DNA from: an uncultured Bacteroidaceae bacterium
GTDB lineage: Bacteria; Bacteroidota; Bacteroidia; Bacteroidales; Bacteroidaceae
NCBI GenBank assembly: GCA_939800445.1
Contig: CALNGU010000011.1
Coordinates: forward strand, 1 to 40,665
DNA: 40,665 nucleotides
Direction: 5' to 3'
In this document: positions 8,702-17,044 of the stretch, in pieces
Numbering within the stretch: the stretch's first letter is position 1
Layout of the letters: the number at the start of each line of letters is the position of its first letter
Notes under the pieces: generated by a model
The model's database searches: none
What the model saw: only the letters and a program-made list of their open reading frames with translations
Told to the model about the DNA's origin: nothing
Position numbers and translations under genes: made by a program

Positions 8702-8878
8702 TTGGGTCTGACATAAACTTCGCCACCGTCAGACCAAAAGTTCATTTCCCCCGTACATAAAGTAAAAACAAAACTTCTGTTTATATATTCAGAACTTTTG
8801 TTTATATAAACAGAACTTTTGAATATATAAACAAAAGTTCTGAATATACTTTATGTCAGACCCAAGGCAACTTTATGT
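8702..8878. repeat. AT-rich 21-bp-period array, family A copy 2
   Basis: This island lies between the divergent alkD and radical SAM genes. Four 21-bp units begin at 8772, 8793, 8814 and 8835 with AACTTCTG, AACTTTTG, AACTTTTG and AAGTTCTG, so the near-palindromic box CARAASTTYTG appears in both orientations. ACATAAAGT (8755-8763) and ACTTTATGT (8848-8856) flank the array, with a second ACTTTATGT at 8870-8878. A 16-bp perfect inverted repeat, TTGGGTCTGACATAAA at 8702-8717 with its complement at 8850-8865, wraps the left part. CAAGGCAACTTTATGT near 8863-8878 is the complement of a segment at the left edge of copy 1. Function is unknown. Confidence 0.85.
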
Positions 8879-8978
8879 CCTACCTGATTGGATTTTAGGC
8901 CTGGCCTTGTCGTTTTTACCCCCTGGCCTGTTGCGTCCGGGGTAGCGTGAAAGTGGGACAATCGACGGTGTTTTTCCA

Positions 8979-8986
8979 TAACTTTG
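8979..8986 (+). promoter_or_regulatory. Likely -7 box of the radical SAM gene
   Basis: TAACTTTG fits the TAnnTTTG consensus and lies 35 bp before the ATG. I see no clear TTG at the -33 distance. Confidence 0.5.
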
Positions 8987-9021
8987 CGGCGCAAGTCTAA
9001 CCGAAACATAAGACATCAGAC

Positions 9022-9798
9022 ATGAGCACTGTCATATATCCATCCCCCATCTTCGGGCCTGTGCACAGCCGCAGGCTGGGCGTCTCGCTCGGGGTCAACC
9101 TCATGCCGGGCGACGGCAAGGTGTGCACATTCGACTGCATCTACTGCGAGTGCGGTTTCAACAAGGACTTCCGTCCGAGACAGCGCAGGCCGACACGCGA
9201 CGAGGTGCGTGCCGCGCTCGAGGACAAGCTGCGCGAGATGCGCGACGAGGGCAGGCTGCCCGACGTGATAACCTTTGCCGGCAACGGCGAGCCGACGGCG
9301 CACCCCGACTTTGGTGCAATCATCGGCGACACGATGGCGTTGCGCGACGCCTATTGCCCGGCAGCCAAGGTGAGCGTGCTGAGCAACTCGACGTTCATCG
9401 GGCGGCAGGAAGTGTTTGACGCCCTGCTGCGCGTGGACAACAACATCATCAAGCTGGACACGGTGGACGAGGACTACATCCGCCTGGTCAACCGCCCGTC
9501 GTGCCGCTATGACCTGGGCAGTCTGGTGGAGCGGATGAAGCAATTTGGCGGGCAGATGATTGTGCAGACGATGTTCATGCACGGCACATTCGAGGGACGG
9601 AGGGTGGACAATGTGGACGACTCCTACGTCCTGCCCTGGATGGAGGCGGTCAAGGCGATCAGGCCGAGGATGGTGATGATCTACACCATCGACCGTGAGA
9701 CACCCGACAAGGAACTCACCAAGGCGACACACGCCGAGCTGGACAGGATAGCCGCCATGCTCCGCGCCGAGGGGCTGGAGGTGTCGGTGTCCTACTGA
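9022..9798 (+). CDS. Radical SAM protein, COG0731-like
   Basis: This 258-residue protein has the radical SAM cluster motif CxxxCxxC at Cys35, Cys39 and Cys42 (CTFDCIYC), followed by another cysteine pair member at Cys44. The GNGEPT stretch near residues 91-96 (TFAGNGEPTAHPDF) is the usual SAM-contacting element. The N-terminus (FGPVHSRRLGVSLGVNL) is typical of the group often annotated as Fe-S oxidoreductase related to wybutosine synthesis (COG0731), although bacteria do not make wybutosine and the real substrate of this branch is not known to me. Only one iron-sulphur cluster site is evident. The gene stands alone and ends in a hairpin shared with the DUF2807 gene. Confidence 0.85.
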   Translation: MSTVIYPSPIFGPVHSRRLGVSLGVNLMPGDGKVCTFDCIYCECGFNKDFRPRQRRPTRDEVRAALEDKLREMRDEGRLPDVITFAGNGEPTAHPDFGAIIGDTMALRDAYCPAAKVSVLSNSTFIGRQEVFDALLRVDNNIIKLDTVDEDYIRLVNRPSCRYDLGSLVERMKQFGGQMIVQTMFMHGTFEGRRVDNVDDSYVLPWMEAVKAIRPRMVMIYTIDRETPDKELTKATHAELDRIAAMLRAEGLEVSVSY

Positions 9799-9819
9799 CG
9801 TTGCTGCACGACAAAAAGC

Positions 9820-9862
9820 ATTGCGCCGCGCCCGACGGGTCTGACCGTGGGACGCGGCGCAA
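9820..9862. terminator. Bidirectional terminator between radical SAM and DUF2807 genes
   Basis: ATTGCGCCGCG (9820-9830) pairs perfectly with CGCGGCGCAAT (9853-9862 region), an 11-bp GC-rich stem with about 22 nt between. AAAAA precedes it on the plus strand (a T run for minus-strand transcripts) and TCGTTTGCTG follows, so it can serve both convergent genes. Confidence 0.7.
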
Positions 9863-9912
9863 TCGTTTGCTGTAGGTGGGACAATGGATGCTTTCACCCA
9901 GGATGTCCTGGC

Positions 9913-10806
9913 TCAATGACGCGACGGGCTGACGATGCTTCCACCAGAATGTGCCGATGACGAGGTGTGTTGCGCCGTGAGTGAACCAGCATCAATGTCC
10001 GCACCCGAACCGGCGGTGAGATGTGCGTCATCGCAACGCCCGGCAAGGGTGATTCTACTGCCCGAACCGACAGCCACCACCAGTTGCTGCACATCGATGC
10101 CTTGCACGTCGGCCGAGCTGCCAGAGTCTGACGCTATCACAACATTGCCGCCCTCGACCTTGCCAGCCGAGAACTTGGATGCCGAACCCAGCGACGCATC
10201 GAGCGACTGGCACGTGAGCGAGGCGAGATTGCACTTGCTGGCCGAACTGAGCGCGACTGACGCATCGGCGCACTTGACCGCATCAACCTCGACACTGCCC
10301 GCACTGCCGCACTCGATGGCAAAGCCTGCACAATCAATCATGCCGGCGCGGATGTCGCTGCCAGAACCGCTGCTGATGGCGACTGCGTGCTGCGTGGCAA
10401 GCGACTTCTCCAGAGCCAGGCTGCTGCCGCTCTCGGTGGTGAATGAGGTCACTTCTGTGTCATATACCTTGACGTAGAACTCTTCGTTCTTCAATTGGAA
10501 ACCATTGTATCCTTTCGGGCACTTGAGACCAATGACGAGATCGCCTCCTTTGGCATTGAGCGTCACACATTCGATGTAGTTGTCCGGCCCGCAAATCTCG
10601 GCATAGGGCGACCCCGAGGCTGTCTGCACATAGACTGCATCAATCCCTGAACAGACCTTGATGGACTTGACATCCGACAACTCGACACGCTTGGTGGCTT
10701 GTGTGTCGCTGGCGACCAGCACCTTTTGCTGACCGCTGATGCATGACGGCAGCATGGCAAGCGATGCCACGAGGGCGAATGCCTGGAGGAAATGATTGTT
10801 TCCCAT
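9913..10806 (-). CDS. DUF2807 (head GIN domain) lipoprotein
   Basis: I start at the second possible codon (10806), giving 297 residues. The N-terminus is a lipoprotein signal ending in the lipobox MLPSC, so the mature protein should begin with a lipidated cysteine and sit in the outer membrane or periplasm. The rest, from about residue 40 (VKSIKVCSGIDAVYVQTASG), is the auto-transporter-adhesin head GIN domain DUF2807, a right-handed beta-helix. It shows its repeated SGSGSD, SAGSVEVDA, SASKCN, SASKFSAG and SGSSADVQG turns. No enzymatic role is known. The tail is Ser/His-rich. A -7 box TAAATTTG lies upstream, so it is probably transcribed alone. Confidence 0.85.
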   Translation of the reverse strand: MGNNHFLQAFALVASLAMLPSCISGQQKVLVASDTQATKRVELSDVKSIKVCSGIDAVYVQTASGSPYAEICGPDNYIECVTLNAKGGDLVIGLKCPKGYNGFQLKNEEFYVKVYDTEVTSFTTESGSSLALEKSLATQHAVAISSGSGSDIRAGMIDCAGFAIECGSAGSVEVDAVKCADASVALSSASKCNLASLTCQSLDASLGSASKFSAGKVEGGNVVIASDSGSSADVQGIDVQQLVVAVGSGSRITLAGRCDDAHLTAGSGADIDAGSLTAQHTSSSAHSGGSIVSPSRH

Positions 10807-10835
10807 AATCACATAATTTAATGGTTGTGTACAGG

Positions 10836-10843
10836 CAAATTTA
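10836..10843 (-). promoter_or_regulatory. Likely -7 box of the DUF2807 gene
   Basis: Minus-strand TAAATTTG matches TAnnTTTG and lies 30 bp upstream of the start at 10806, in the 58-bp gap after the next Omp28-like gene. No clear -33 TTG is seen. Confidence 0.5.
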
Positions 10844-10864
10844 GCGTTTTACTCCATTAAGGGA

Positions 10865-12286
10865 TTATCTGACAATGACTTTTTGCACACACGGCTTGTC
10901 ATCCGCCAAGATTTGAATAATGTAAAGTCCAGGATTTAACTCCGTTGTCATATCATCGCCTCCCATGCCGCGCAATTCGGCGACAAGCACGCCGCCAATC
11001 CCATAGATACGGGCAGTGTCATAGTCTCCCCGCACCATTATGCTGCGGCCGTCCACCGTGACAGAGGCATTGACAGCTGCATCGCCAATGCCAGTGGAGG
11101 ACGAAAACACCTTGTCCGCCACCGCCGCATTGAAGACTTCGCAACGGTTGGGGTCGGCGGCATCGTGGTTGCCGATGAACGCCACGACATTGATGTTGGC
11201 AAGATTGACGGGAGTGGTGGCGTGGGGACCGGTGATTTCATCCTTTATCTCCCACACGGCATCAAAGGAATAGTTGCCGTCCTCGCCGACATCAAGCGGT
11301 GCGCCCCAGACGGGGGTGAGCACTTCACGCAACACATGATTGTGCGTCCAGGTGGTGTCCGAGCCGGCCTGGCTGTCGCTGCGGATGCCGTCCTCGGTTA
11401 TGAAAACATTGATGACCTGCCCCGACGTGACGAGCAAGTCGCGCCCCGAGACGTTGATGCGCAACTCGCCTGCCGCCTCATCGACAGTCGTGTTTATCCG
11501 CATCGAGACAAAATTTGGCATTGCCGCCTGATCATCGAGGGCTCTACGCAAGTTGGTTTCACTGAGCCTGAACACCGGCCCCGGCGAGTAGCCGCCGTGC
11601 GAATCGAGCATCCCGTCATAGTGTTTGCGTCCAAGCATGACGGCAGGAGCATAGACGTAGGGACTGTTGTAGAAAAAAGGATATATCTCCTCGCTGTACC
11701 CTACCGTGAAGCGGTCATAGTGGAATGCCGTGTGGTGCGTCACACGGACAATGGGGCAGGAATAGTCAGCCAAAACCCTGTCGGCAAGCCTGTCACGCGC
11801 CGGGCAGTTGCTGCACAACTCGGTCGAGAACTGTTCCATCAGCACCCCGCGCGGCACGTCAAAACCCGCACCGTCGGTGTAGACATTGGTCATGAGCGTT
11901 GCCACGTTGTCAGACGGGGTGACATCCGGGCGGCCGTCAGCAGTGGTTGCGGTGACGGGCAAGGCCATGTTGGCCAGAGCGTCAGTGGTCACAAGCAGGC
12001 ACTCAACACCTATCACAGCGGTGGAATCGGGGTCAAGCGGCTCGTCATGCACTCCCTCAAACACCATCTCCCCGCACTGCACAGTGACAGACACGGCATA
12101 GACAGCGGCATCACCGGCATTGCACACCTCGACCTCGGCATGACAACCTTCGCCTGACCTGACCAAAGGGTAGATGCGGGCGGACACTATCGCCAAATCC
12201 ACAACTGCTTCATCGGGCAAAGGTTGCGACATCGCCGCAAAGGGCAGCAACGATACCAGGGAAACAATCAACTGTTTACAGCTCAT
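10865..12286 (-). CDS. Omp28-like secreted protein with thioredoxin fold, short form
   Basis: This 473-residue protein has a signal peptide (MSCKQLIVSLVSLLPFAAMSQ) and belongs to the Omp28-related family of Bacteroidetes. A thioredoxin-like domain starts near 147 (RGVLMEQFSTELCSNCPARDR) with a CxxC pair, Cys158 and Cys161. The DVTPSDNVATLMTNVY stretch before it ends a beta-sandwich (CARDB-like) domain. Later family motifs are the SVMLGRKHYDGM-like segment (here AVMLGRKHYDGMLDSHGG) and the NVFITEDG and HNHVLREVLTP segments. The C-terminus (LNPGLYIIQILADDKPCVQKVIVR) looks like a type A sorting domain for type IX secretion. It is about 180 residues shorter than its two upstream paralogues because it lacks their N-terminal beta-rich domain. 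A terminator-like hairpin precedes it, so it may be expressed at a lower level. Confidence 0.85.
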   Translation of the reverse strand: MSCKQLIVSLVSLLPFAAMSQPLPDEAVVDLAIVSARIYPLVRSGEGCHAEVEVCNAGDAAVYAVSVTVQCGEMVFEGVHDEPLDPDSTAVIGVECLLVTTDALANMALPVTATTADGRPDVTPSDNVATLMTNVYTDGAGFDVPRGVLMEQFSTELCSNCPARDRLADRVLADYSCPIVRVTHHTAFHYDRFTVGYSEEIYPFFYNSPYVYAPAVMLGRKHYDGMLDSHGGYSPGPVFRLSETNLRRALDDQAAMPNFVSMRINTTVDEAAGELRINVSGRDLLVTSGQVINVFITEDGIRSDSQAGSDTTWTHNHVLREVLTPVWGAPLDVGEDGNYSFDAVWEIKDEITGPHATTPVNLANINVVAFIGNHDAADPNRCEVFNAAVADKVFSSSTGIGDAAVNASVTVDGRSIMVRGDYDTARIYGIGGVLVAELRGMGGDDMTTELNPGLYIIQILADDKPCVQKVIVR

Positions 12287-12301
12287 CTTCAGAGATTATC
12301 A

Positions 12302-12348
12302 ATCAAAAGACAGAGGCGGCAGGGGGACGATGCCCGATGCCGCCTCTG
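12302..12348 (-). terminator. Terminator after the second Omp28-like gene
   Basis: CAGAGGCGGCA (12311-12321) pairs perfectly with TGCCGCCTCTG (12338-12348), an 11-bp stem. On the minus strand TCTTTTGATT follows it. It lies between two genes of the same strand and so separates the third Omp28-like gene from the first two, or attenuates it. Confidence 0.7.
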
Positions 12349-12370
12349 GCATTAACTATGGTTTCGCTTG

Positions 12371-14341
12371 TCAGTCAACGACTACCTTGACAGACTTAGC
12401 ACTGTCGCCAGCAGCGACTTTGACTATGTAGATTCCAGCGTTCAGACCCTGGACGGATGTCACACCTTCACCCGCACCGACAGTCTCGACCAACACACCA
12501 TCGACAGTGTAGACCGATGCACCGTCAAACACCCCGTCGATGACAATCTCACTGCCATTGGCGTAGACATAAACGCCGTCAACCTCGGCAGCATCGTTGA
12601 TGCCGGTGGAAAGCACCTTTTCAGCATTGACTGCGTTGTAGACCTCGCATTTCAACGGGTTGGCCACATCCATGTCGGCGATGAATGCCACGACATTGAT
12701 GTTCTCGGGATTGACAGATGTCGTACCATAATCACCTACGATTTGTGACTTGACAGTCCACTCGGTCTCGTAAGTATATGACCCGTCCTCTCCAAATTGC
12801 AGCACATCACCCTCGGGGGCGGTCAGAACATCACGCAACACATGATTGTGTGTCCACTGACCAGTTGCGCCAGCTTGTCCACGGGTGGTGATGCCATCCT
12901 CGGTTATGAATACGTTGATGTACTTTTCCATACCAGCCAACAGGCTTTCCCCATAGACTCTTATCTTGAGTTTATTGGTCGCCTGGTCAAACTCAGTGTC
13001 AATGTTCATGCTGATGAAAGTCGGGATGGTGATTTGATCATTCATCGCCTCAGTGACGGTAGACTGCGACACACCAAATATAGGACCGGGTGCAGTCCCG
13101 CTGTAGCTGTCAGGCATTTCGGGATAATGCTTGCGGCCAAACATCACTGACGGGGCAAACGTATAGCCTGCATTGAAGAAGAAATTGCATATAGCTTCGC
13201 TGTATTCAAGCGTATATTTATCAGTATAGTAACCTGCATGATGCGCCACCCTGATGACCGGCTCGTCATATTGCTCAAGGACAGCATCGATTACCTGATG
13301 TCCATACGGACAGTTAGGACATACTTCGGTCGTGAACTGTTCCAAGAGGATTGAGCGTGGCTCGTCCAATGTGGCATCACGGTTGTACAGATTGGTCTGC
13401 ATCGTGATTGTGTTGTCCTCGGGTGTGATGTCTGAATTTCCATCCGCCGCGCTGGCAGTGATGGCAAAGCTTATGTTATTCAAACCTTCCACTTCCCCGA
13501 ATTGATACTCGGCAGTCAAGCCTATCTGCTCCCCAGGATTGAGTGTCCCGTCATAAGACATAGTAGTAGTTTCGCCCTCGGGACCTACCTCAAAATTATA
13601 ACCGGTAACTGGCTTGAAGCTGTAATTGCAAAGGACAAAGCTGACAGGCACTTTGCTCCCGCTCTCGATGTAAGAATCGATTGAACCTGACTTGAGCATC
13701 AAGTTGGTTTCATTTATCTCTACGTCACCAACGGCGATGCCATAGATGTCAAGCCCTCCATAAGACGATTGCCAAACGAATGATTGCCATTGCCCTTGGC
13801 TGTAACCGTAAAGATAGCTGTTGTCACTCCTGCCTTCATAGGGATTCATACCTATGCTATATGCTTCTGCGACCACGTCAGCCTCGTAGCCGATGTAGAA
13901 TTCATCGCCTGTGATTTCGTAGGGCGTGGCAAGTGTAACCTCGTACCATCCACCTTCAGTGACTTCCTCATCGGTCATATCGTATGTGAATATGTCACCT
14001 CCGTCAGGTCTTGACGAGACGAAAACATGGAAATCGCTCATGCCTGTTGTCGGATATTCCTCGATTGCACCCAGCGCGAAACCTACTTTTGTGAGGTTAG
14101 TCCCTTCCAACACAGCAGCCTCTTCAGCCGAAACCTTGATTGATGCCCTGACGCGGATGTTCATCCCTGTGCCCAAGCAGTAGATGTCATCACCGCAATA
14201 CCTGATTGTGTACTCATTCTCCTGTACAGCAGCAGGAGCTTGCGCTTTGAAAGGTGCTTTGGCAACCTTGAAATCTTGCGCCATGGTTCCGGCCGACACC
14301 GATGCCAGCAGAGCCAAAGTGAGTAATAATCTTACTTTCAT
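12371..14341 (-). CDS. Omp28-like secreted protein with thioredoxin fold, long form 1
   Basis: This 656-residue protein has a signal peptide (MKVRLLLTLALLASVSAGTMAQ). An N-terminal beta-rich domain (about 45-205) holds the segment YCGDDIYCLGTG and the later EEVTEGGWYEVTLATPYEITGDEFYIGYEA, a pattern shared with the neighbouring paralogue. A CARDB-like sandwich ends at the DITPEDNTITMQTNLY segment. The thioredoxin-like domain has CxxC at Cys341 and Cys344 (LLEQFTTEVCPNCPYGH), followed by VMFGRKHYPEMP, NVFITEDGI and HNHVLRDVLTAPEGD. The C-terminus (LNAGIYIVKVAAGDSAKSVKVVVD) fits a type IX sorting domain. It is 28 bp downstream of the next gene and probably co-transcribed with it. Whether these proteins are redox active or only use the fold for binding is not known to me. 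Confidence 0.87.
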   Translation of the reverse strand: MKVRLLLTLALLASVSAGTMAQDFKVAKAPFKAQAPAAVQENEYTIRYCGDDIYCLGTGMNIRVRASIKVSAEEAAVLEGTNLTKVGFALGAIEEYPTTGMSDFHVFVSSRPDGGDIFTYDMTDEEVTEGGWYEVTLATPYEITGDEFYIGYEADVVAEAYSIGMNPYEGRSDNSYLYGYSQGQWQSFVWQSSYGGLDIYGIAVGDVEINETNLMLKSGSIDSYIESGSKVPVSFVLCNYSFKPVTGYNFEVGPEGETTTMSYDGTLNPGEQIGLTAEYQFGEVEGLNNISFAITASAADGNSDITPEDNTITMQTNLYNRDATLDEPRSILLEQFTTEVCPNCPYGHQVIDAVLEQYDEPVIRVAHHAGYYTDKYTLEYSEAICNFFFNAGYTFAPSVMFGRKHYPEMPDSYSGTAPGPIFGVSQSTVTEAMNDQITIPTFISMNIDTEFDQATNKLKIRVYGESLLAGMEKYINVFITEDGITTRGQAGATGQWTHNHVLRDVLTAPEGDVLQFGEDGSYTYETEWTVKSQIVGDYGTTSVNPENINVVAFIADMDVANPLKCEVYNAVNAEKVLSTGINDAAEVDGVYVYANGSEIVIDGVFDGASVYTVDGVLVETVGAGEGVTSVQGLNAGIYIVKVAAGDSAKSVKVVVD

Positions 14342-14369
14342 ACGCTAATAAATTAAGAAGTAAATGGAT

Positions 14370-16331
14370 TTAATTGATGAGTACCTTCTTCACCACGGCA
14401 TTTCCGTCGGTAGAGGTTTTAACTTTCACGAGATAAAGACCGTCTTGCAGTCCGTTGGCATCGATTTGGCTGACCGTGCCATCGACCGTCTTGACGAGTG
14501 TCCCTGCCAAAGAGTAGATGTCCACGCCGATGTTAGTCCCGTCCACGTAGATTTGACCTGCGTAGTAGTAGACTTCGCAATCGGGTGCATCTGCAATCGT
14601 CCCTTCCTGCACCTCGTCGATGCCACTGACGCTTTCGCCGAGTTTGCAGGTATTGACATTGATGACCTCGCAATCAAACGGGTCGTCGATATTGAAGTTG
14701 CCGATGAAAGCCACGACATTCATGTTGTCGGGATTGACCGATGTCTCCGACCTGAACTCACCTCCATTGGGATCTTGATAAGGCATGATGGTTTCAGGTA
14801 TGGTGACGGTGTACGTACACTCGTATGTCCCAGCCTCGGTCTTTATCGGATCACCTGTCGGCTCGGTGACAAAGACGCGTGCCACATGATTGTGCGTGTA
14901 ACGAGGCAAGACACCGCTCGGGCTATTCTGCCAGTTTACCAATCCATCCTCTGTCAAAACCACATGGAGGGTGAGATAATCATAATCCAAAGGCAGGTAC
15001 TTCGTGCCCTTGACAGTTATAGTGGCCTCGCGTGTCGCCTCATCATATTCCGACTCAATCCCGATGGAAGTGAAGCAATCCTCAGACAAGATATCAGCCA
15101 CCATTATACCCGGATTGTAGGCAAGCACGTCGTTGCACAAAGTGCCAGTCAAGTCAGCCGAGCGGTTAATCATCATCTGCGGCGCAGCATTGTTATAAAA
15201 CCAGCCTGAATACTGGATGCTGGTCTCAAGGGCATAGTAATCGTAATTGTTGCCTTTGTAGGAATGATGCGCGACCATCACTGTCTTGTCCTGCACGTTG
15301 CTTTGCTTCAGGTAGGTGTCTATGTGGTTTTGGGCTTCACCGCACCACGCACACTCCATGCCGGTGAATTCTTCCAGTAACACCTTCTTGCCCACAGGCT
15401 GTGTGTAAACTATCAATTCATTTGATGCAACGTTGTTGTCTGTATTGGTGTCACCGTCATTTTCTACGCGGATAGCGACCTCATGGTTGCCTATGCCAGA
15501 TTCTGGGATGGAGATGACCAGTGTAGTCGTGTCTGTCCCATTGGGCTCTATGGATTTGTCACTGACACTGACTTTGGTATCATTGCCGCCATCGATGTTG
15601 TAGTACAAATCATAGGAGTCGATGGTCACTCCGCCATAGTTGCGGGCTACCGCCTCGATTGTAAATTCCTGGTTGCCTCTTGCCGATGTAGGCAGGACGA
15701 TGCTCTGCGCACCCATATCCGTCCCAAGCGTTTTGCCGCCACTCATCACGAGTTGCAGGCAGAGCGCGCCAAAATCGTGCATATCCGTGTTGTTCCATTC
15801 ACCGTCCCCAAATTTAGACCAGCATGAATGTTGGTTACGGGTATATACATCGAAATAGGCCATTGCAGTGTTAATTGACTGATAGAACCTATAAGAGTAA
15901 CCCACATAGAATGCCTTGCCTGTGATTTCAAAAGGTTCGTCAAGGGTGACTTCATTCCATCCCGTCGTGCTGAGCCTCATTTCCGGTGTGGCATAAAGGT
16001 CATTGCCGTCGAGGGTTTCACGGAAGAATATCTGCACATCCCTGCGGTATCTGTTGTTGAAAGCTATGTTAAGACTCTCCACTTTGTTGCCTGCAAGCTG
16101 CTGTGCCGTCGCTTCTGGGACATAGATGGCAAAGGAGACTTCAAGGCCATCGGCAGGTGTGTTTCTCGAAACGGGCTGGCTTGAGTCGTCAAGGCAATAG
16201 CCGAAGACATTAGACGCAGCCATAGGTGCGGTGACATCCATGCTGAGCTGGGTGTCGTCCATGAATTGCTGGGCATTGACAGATGCTATGCCAAGGACAG
16301 CGGATAAAGCGAAGAGGTAGATTTTTCTCAT
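14370..16331 (-). CDS. Omp28-like secreted protein with thioredoxin fold, long form 2
   Basis: I choose the ATG at 16331 (653 residues) because it directly precedes the signal peptide (MRKIYLFALSAVLGIASVNAQ); a start six codons earlier is also open. The N-terminal beta-rich domain carries the shared TGWNEVTLDEPFEITGKAFYVGYS segment. A CARDB-like repeat (TIDSYDLYYNIDGG to DGDTNTDNNVASNEL) precedes the thioredoxin-like domain, which has CxxC at Cys327 and Cys330 (LLEEFTGMECAWCGEAQNHID), a sequence distinct from the CPNCP of the other two. The C-terminus (LQDGLYLVKVKTS, then VVKKVLIN) fits a type IX sorting domain. This is the first gene of the paralogue row and has a promoter 38 bp upstream of the chosen start. 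Confidence 0.87.
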   Translation of the reverse strand: MRKIYLFALSAVLGIASVNAQQFMDDTQLSMDVTAPMAASNVFGYCLDDSSQPVSRNTPADGLEVSFAIYVPEATAQQLAGNKVESLNIAFNNRYRRDVQIFFRETLDGNDLYATPEMRLSTTGWNEVTLDEPFEITGKAFYVGYSYRFYQSINTAMAYFDVYTRNQHSCWSKFGDGEWNNTDMHDFGALCLQLVMSGGKTLGTDMGAQSIVLPTSARGNQEFTIEAVARNYGGVTIDSYDLYYNIDGGNDTKVSVSDKSIEPNGTDTTTLVISIPESGIGNHEVAIRVENDGDTNTDNNVASNELIVYTQPVGKKVLLEEFTGMECAWCGEAQNHIDTYLKQSNVQDKTVMVAHHSYKGNNYDYYALETSIQYSGWFYNNAAPQMMINRSADLTGTLCNDVLAYNPGIMVADILSEDCFTSIGIESEYDEATREATITVKGTKYLPLDYDYLTLHVVLTEDGLVNWQNSPSGVLPRYTHNHVARVFVTEPTGDPIKTEAGTYECTYTVTIPETIMPYQDPNGGEFRSETSVNPDNMNVVAFIGNFNIDDPFDCEVINVNTCKLGESVSGIDEVQEGTIADAPDCEVYYYAGQIYVDGTNIGVDIYSLAGTLVKTVDGTVSQIDANGLQDGLYLVKVKTSTDGNAVVKKVLIN

Positions 16332-16368
16332 TACTATTGGTTGTTTCATTTGATATTACTGTGTCGTG

Positions 16369-16376
16369 CAAATATA
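16369..16376 (-). promoter_or_regulatory. Likely -7 box of the Omp28-like gene row
   Basis: Minus-strand TATATTTG matches TAnnTTTG and is followed by CACGACA. The same TTTGCACGACA run occurs at the rlmL promoter (33527-33534 region), suggesting a shared initiation context. A -33 TTG is not clear. Confidence 0.5.
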
Positions 16377-16456
16377 TCATTTAATCTAAAACACCGAGAC
16401 ACAGCGGCCGAAATTATTTATTTTTATGCTTCACTACGTTGTTAAAAATACAACAT

Positions 16457-17005
16457 TCACTGCCCGGACGCATTTGCGATACCAAGTTTGCCAAACAGTT
16501 CCCAGATGACGATGCCGGCAGTCACCGAAACGTTGAGCGAATGTTTTGTCCCAAACTGGGGTATCTCCAGACATCCGTCACAGGCATCCACCACGTCCTG
16601 ACGGACACCCTTGACCTCATTGCCAAGCACCACTGCATAGCGTCGCCCGGCAGAAGGGACGAAGTCGCCCAACATGACGCTCCCCTCGACCTGCTCCACC
16701 GCAAGTACGGTGCAACCGTCTGCCTTGAGGGCAGCGACAGCATCAAGCGTGTCGGCGACATACTCCCAATCGACCGTGTCCTCCGCACCGAGCGCGGTCT
16801 TGTGAATCTCTGTGGACGGAGGTGTGGCACTTATGCCGCACAACACAATCTTGCTGACACGGAACGCATCGCAAGTGCGGAAAACCGACCCTACATTGTA
16901 CAAACTGCGCACGTTGTCAAGGACCACAACAAGGGGAATCTTGGTGGAAGACTTGAATTCATCGACACTCATGCGGTGAAGGTCCAAAACATTCAACTTT
17001 CTCAT
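16457..17005 (-). CDS. TrmH/SpoU-family RNA 2'-O-methyltransferase
   Basis: I start at the ATG at 17005 (182 residues); the codon before it is GTG. The protein is a SPOUT-fold methyltransferase of the TrmH family, which methylates ribose 2'-OH groups in tRNA or rRNA with SAM. The three family motifs are seen: motif 1 VLDNVRSLYNVGSVFRTCDAF (about 30-50, with the Asn and catalytic Arg), motif 2 AVVLGNEVKGV (about 124-134) and motif 3 EIPQFGTKHSLNVSVTAGIVIWEL (about 147-170), which forms the trefoil knot. There is no N-terminal RNA-binding extension, as in TrmL. The exact target RNA cannot be read from sequence. It diverges from nadA. Confidence 0.88.
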   Translation of the reverse strand: MRKLNVLDLHRMSVDEFKSSTKIPLVVVLDNVRSLYNVGSVFRTCDAFRVSKIVLCGISATPPSTEIHKTALGAEDTVDWEYVADTLDAVAALKADGCTVLAVEQVEGSVMLGDFVPSAGRRYAVVLGNEVKGVRQDVVDACDGCLEIPQFGTKHSLNVSVTAGIVIWELFGKLGIANASGQ

Positions 17006-17036
17006 CACTATCTGTCTTTACTGTTCTCGGTGACTA

Positions 17037-17044
17037 CAAAATTA
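17037..17044 (-). promoter_or_regulatory. Likely -7 box of the TrmH-family gene
   Basis: Minus-strand TAATTTTG fits TAnnTTTG and lies 31 bp upstream of the ATG. No good -33 TTG is present. Confidence 0.5.

Noticed and set aside
538-8878. CRISPR or TIGR-like guide array at the periodic AT-rich islands
   Set aside because: The full period is only 21-22 bp, the box is itself variable and flips orientation, there are no unique spacers of useful length, and no cas or tas-like genes lie in the window.
9820-9862. The GC-rich hairpin as another repeat island
   Set aside because: It is GC-rich, has no 21/22-bp period and sits exactly between convergent gene ends, so a terminator explains it.
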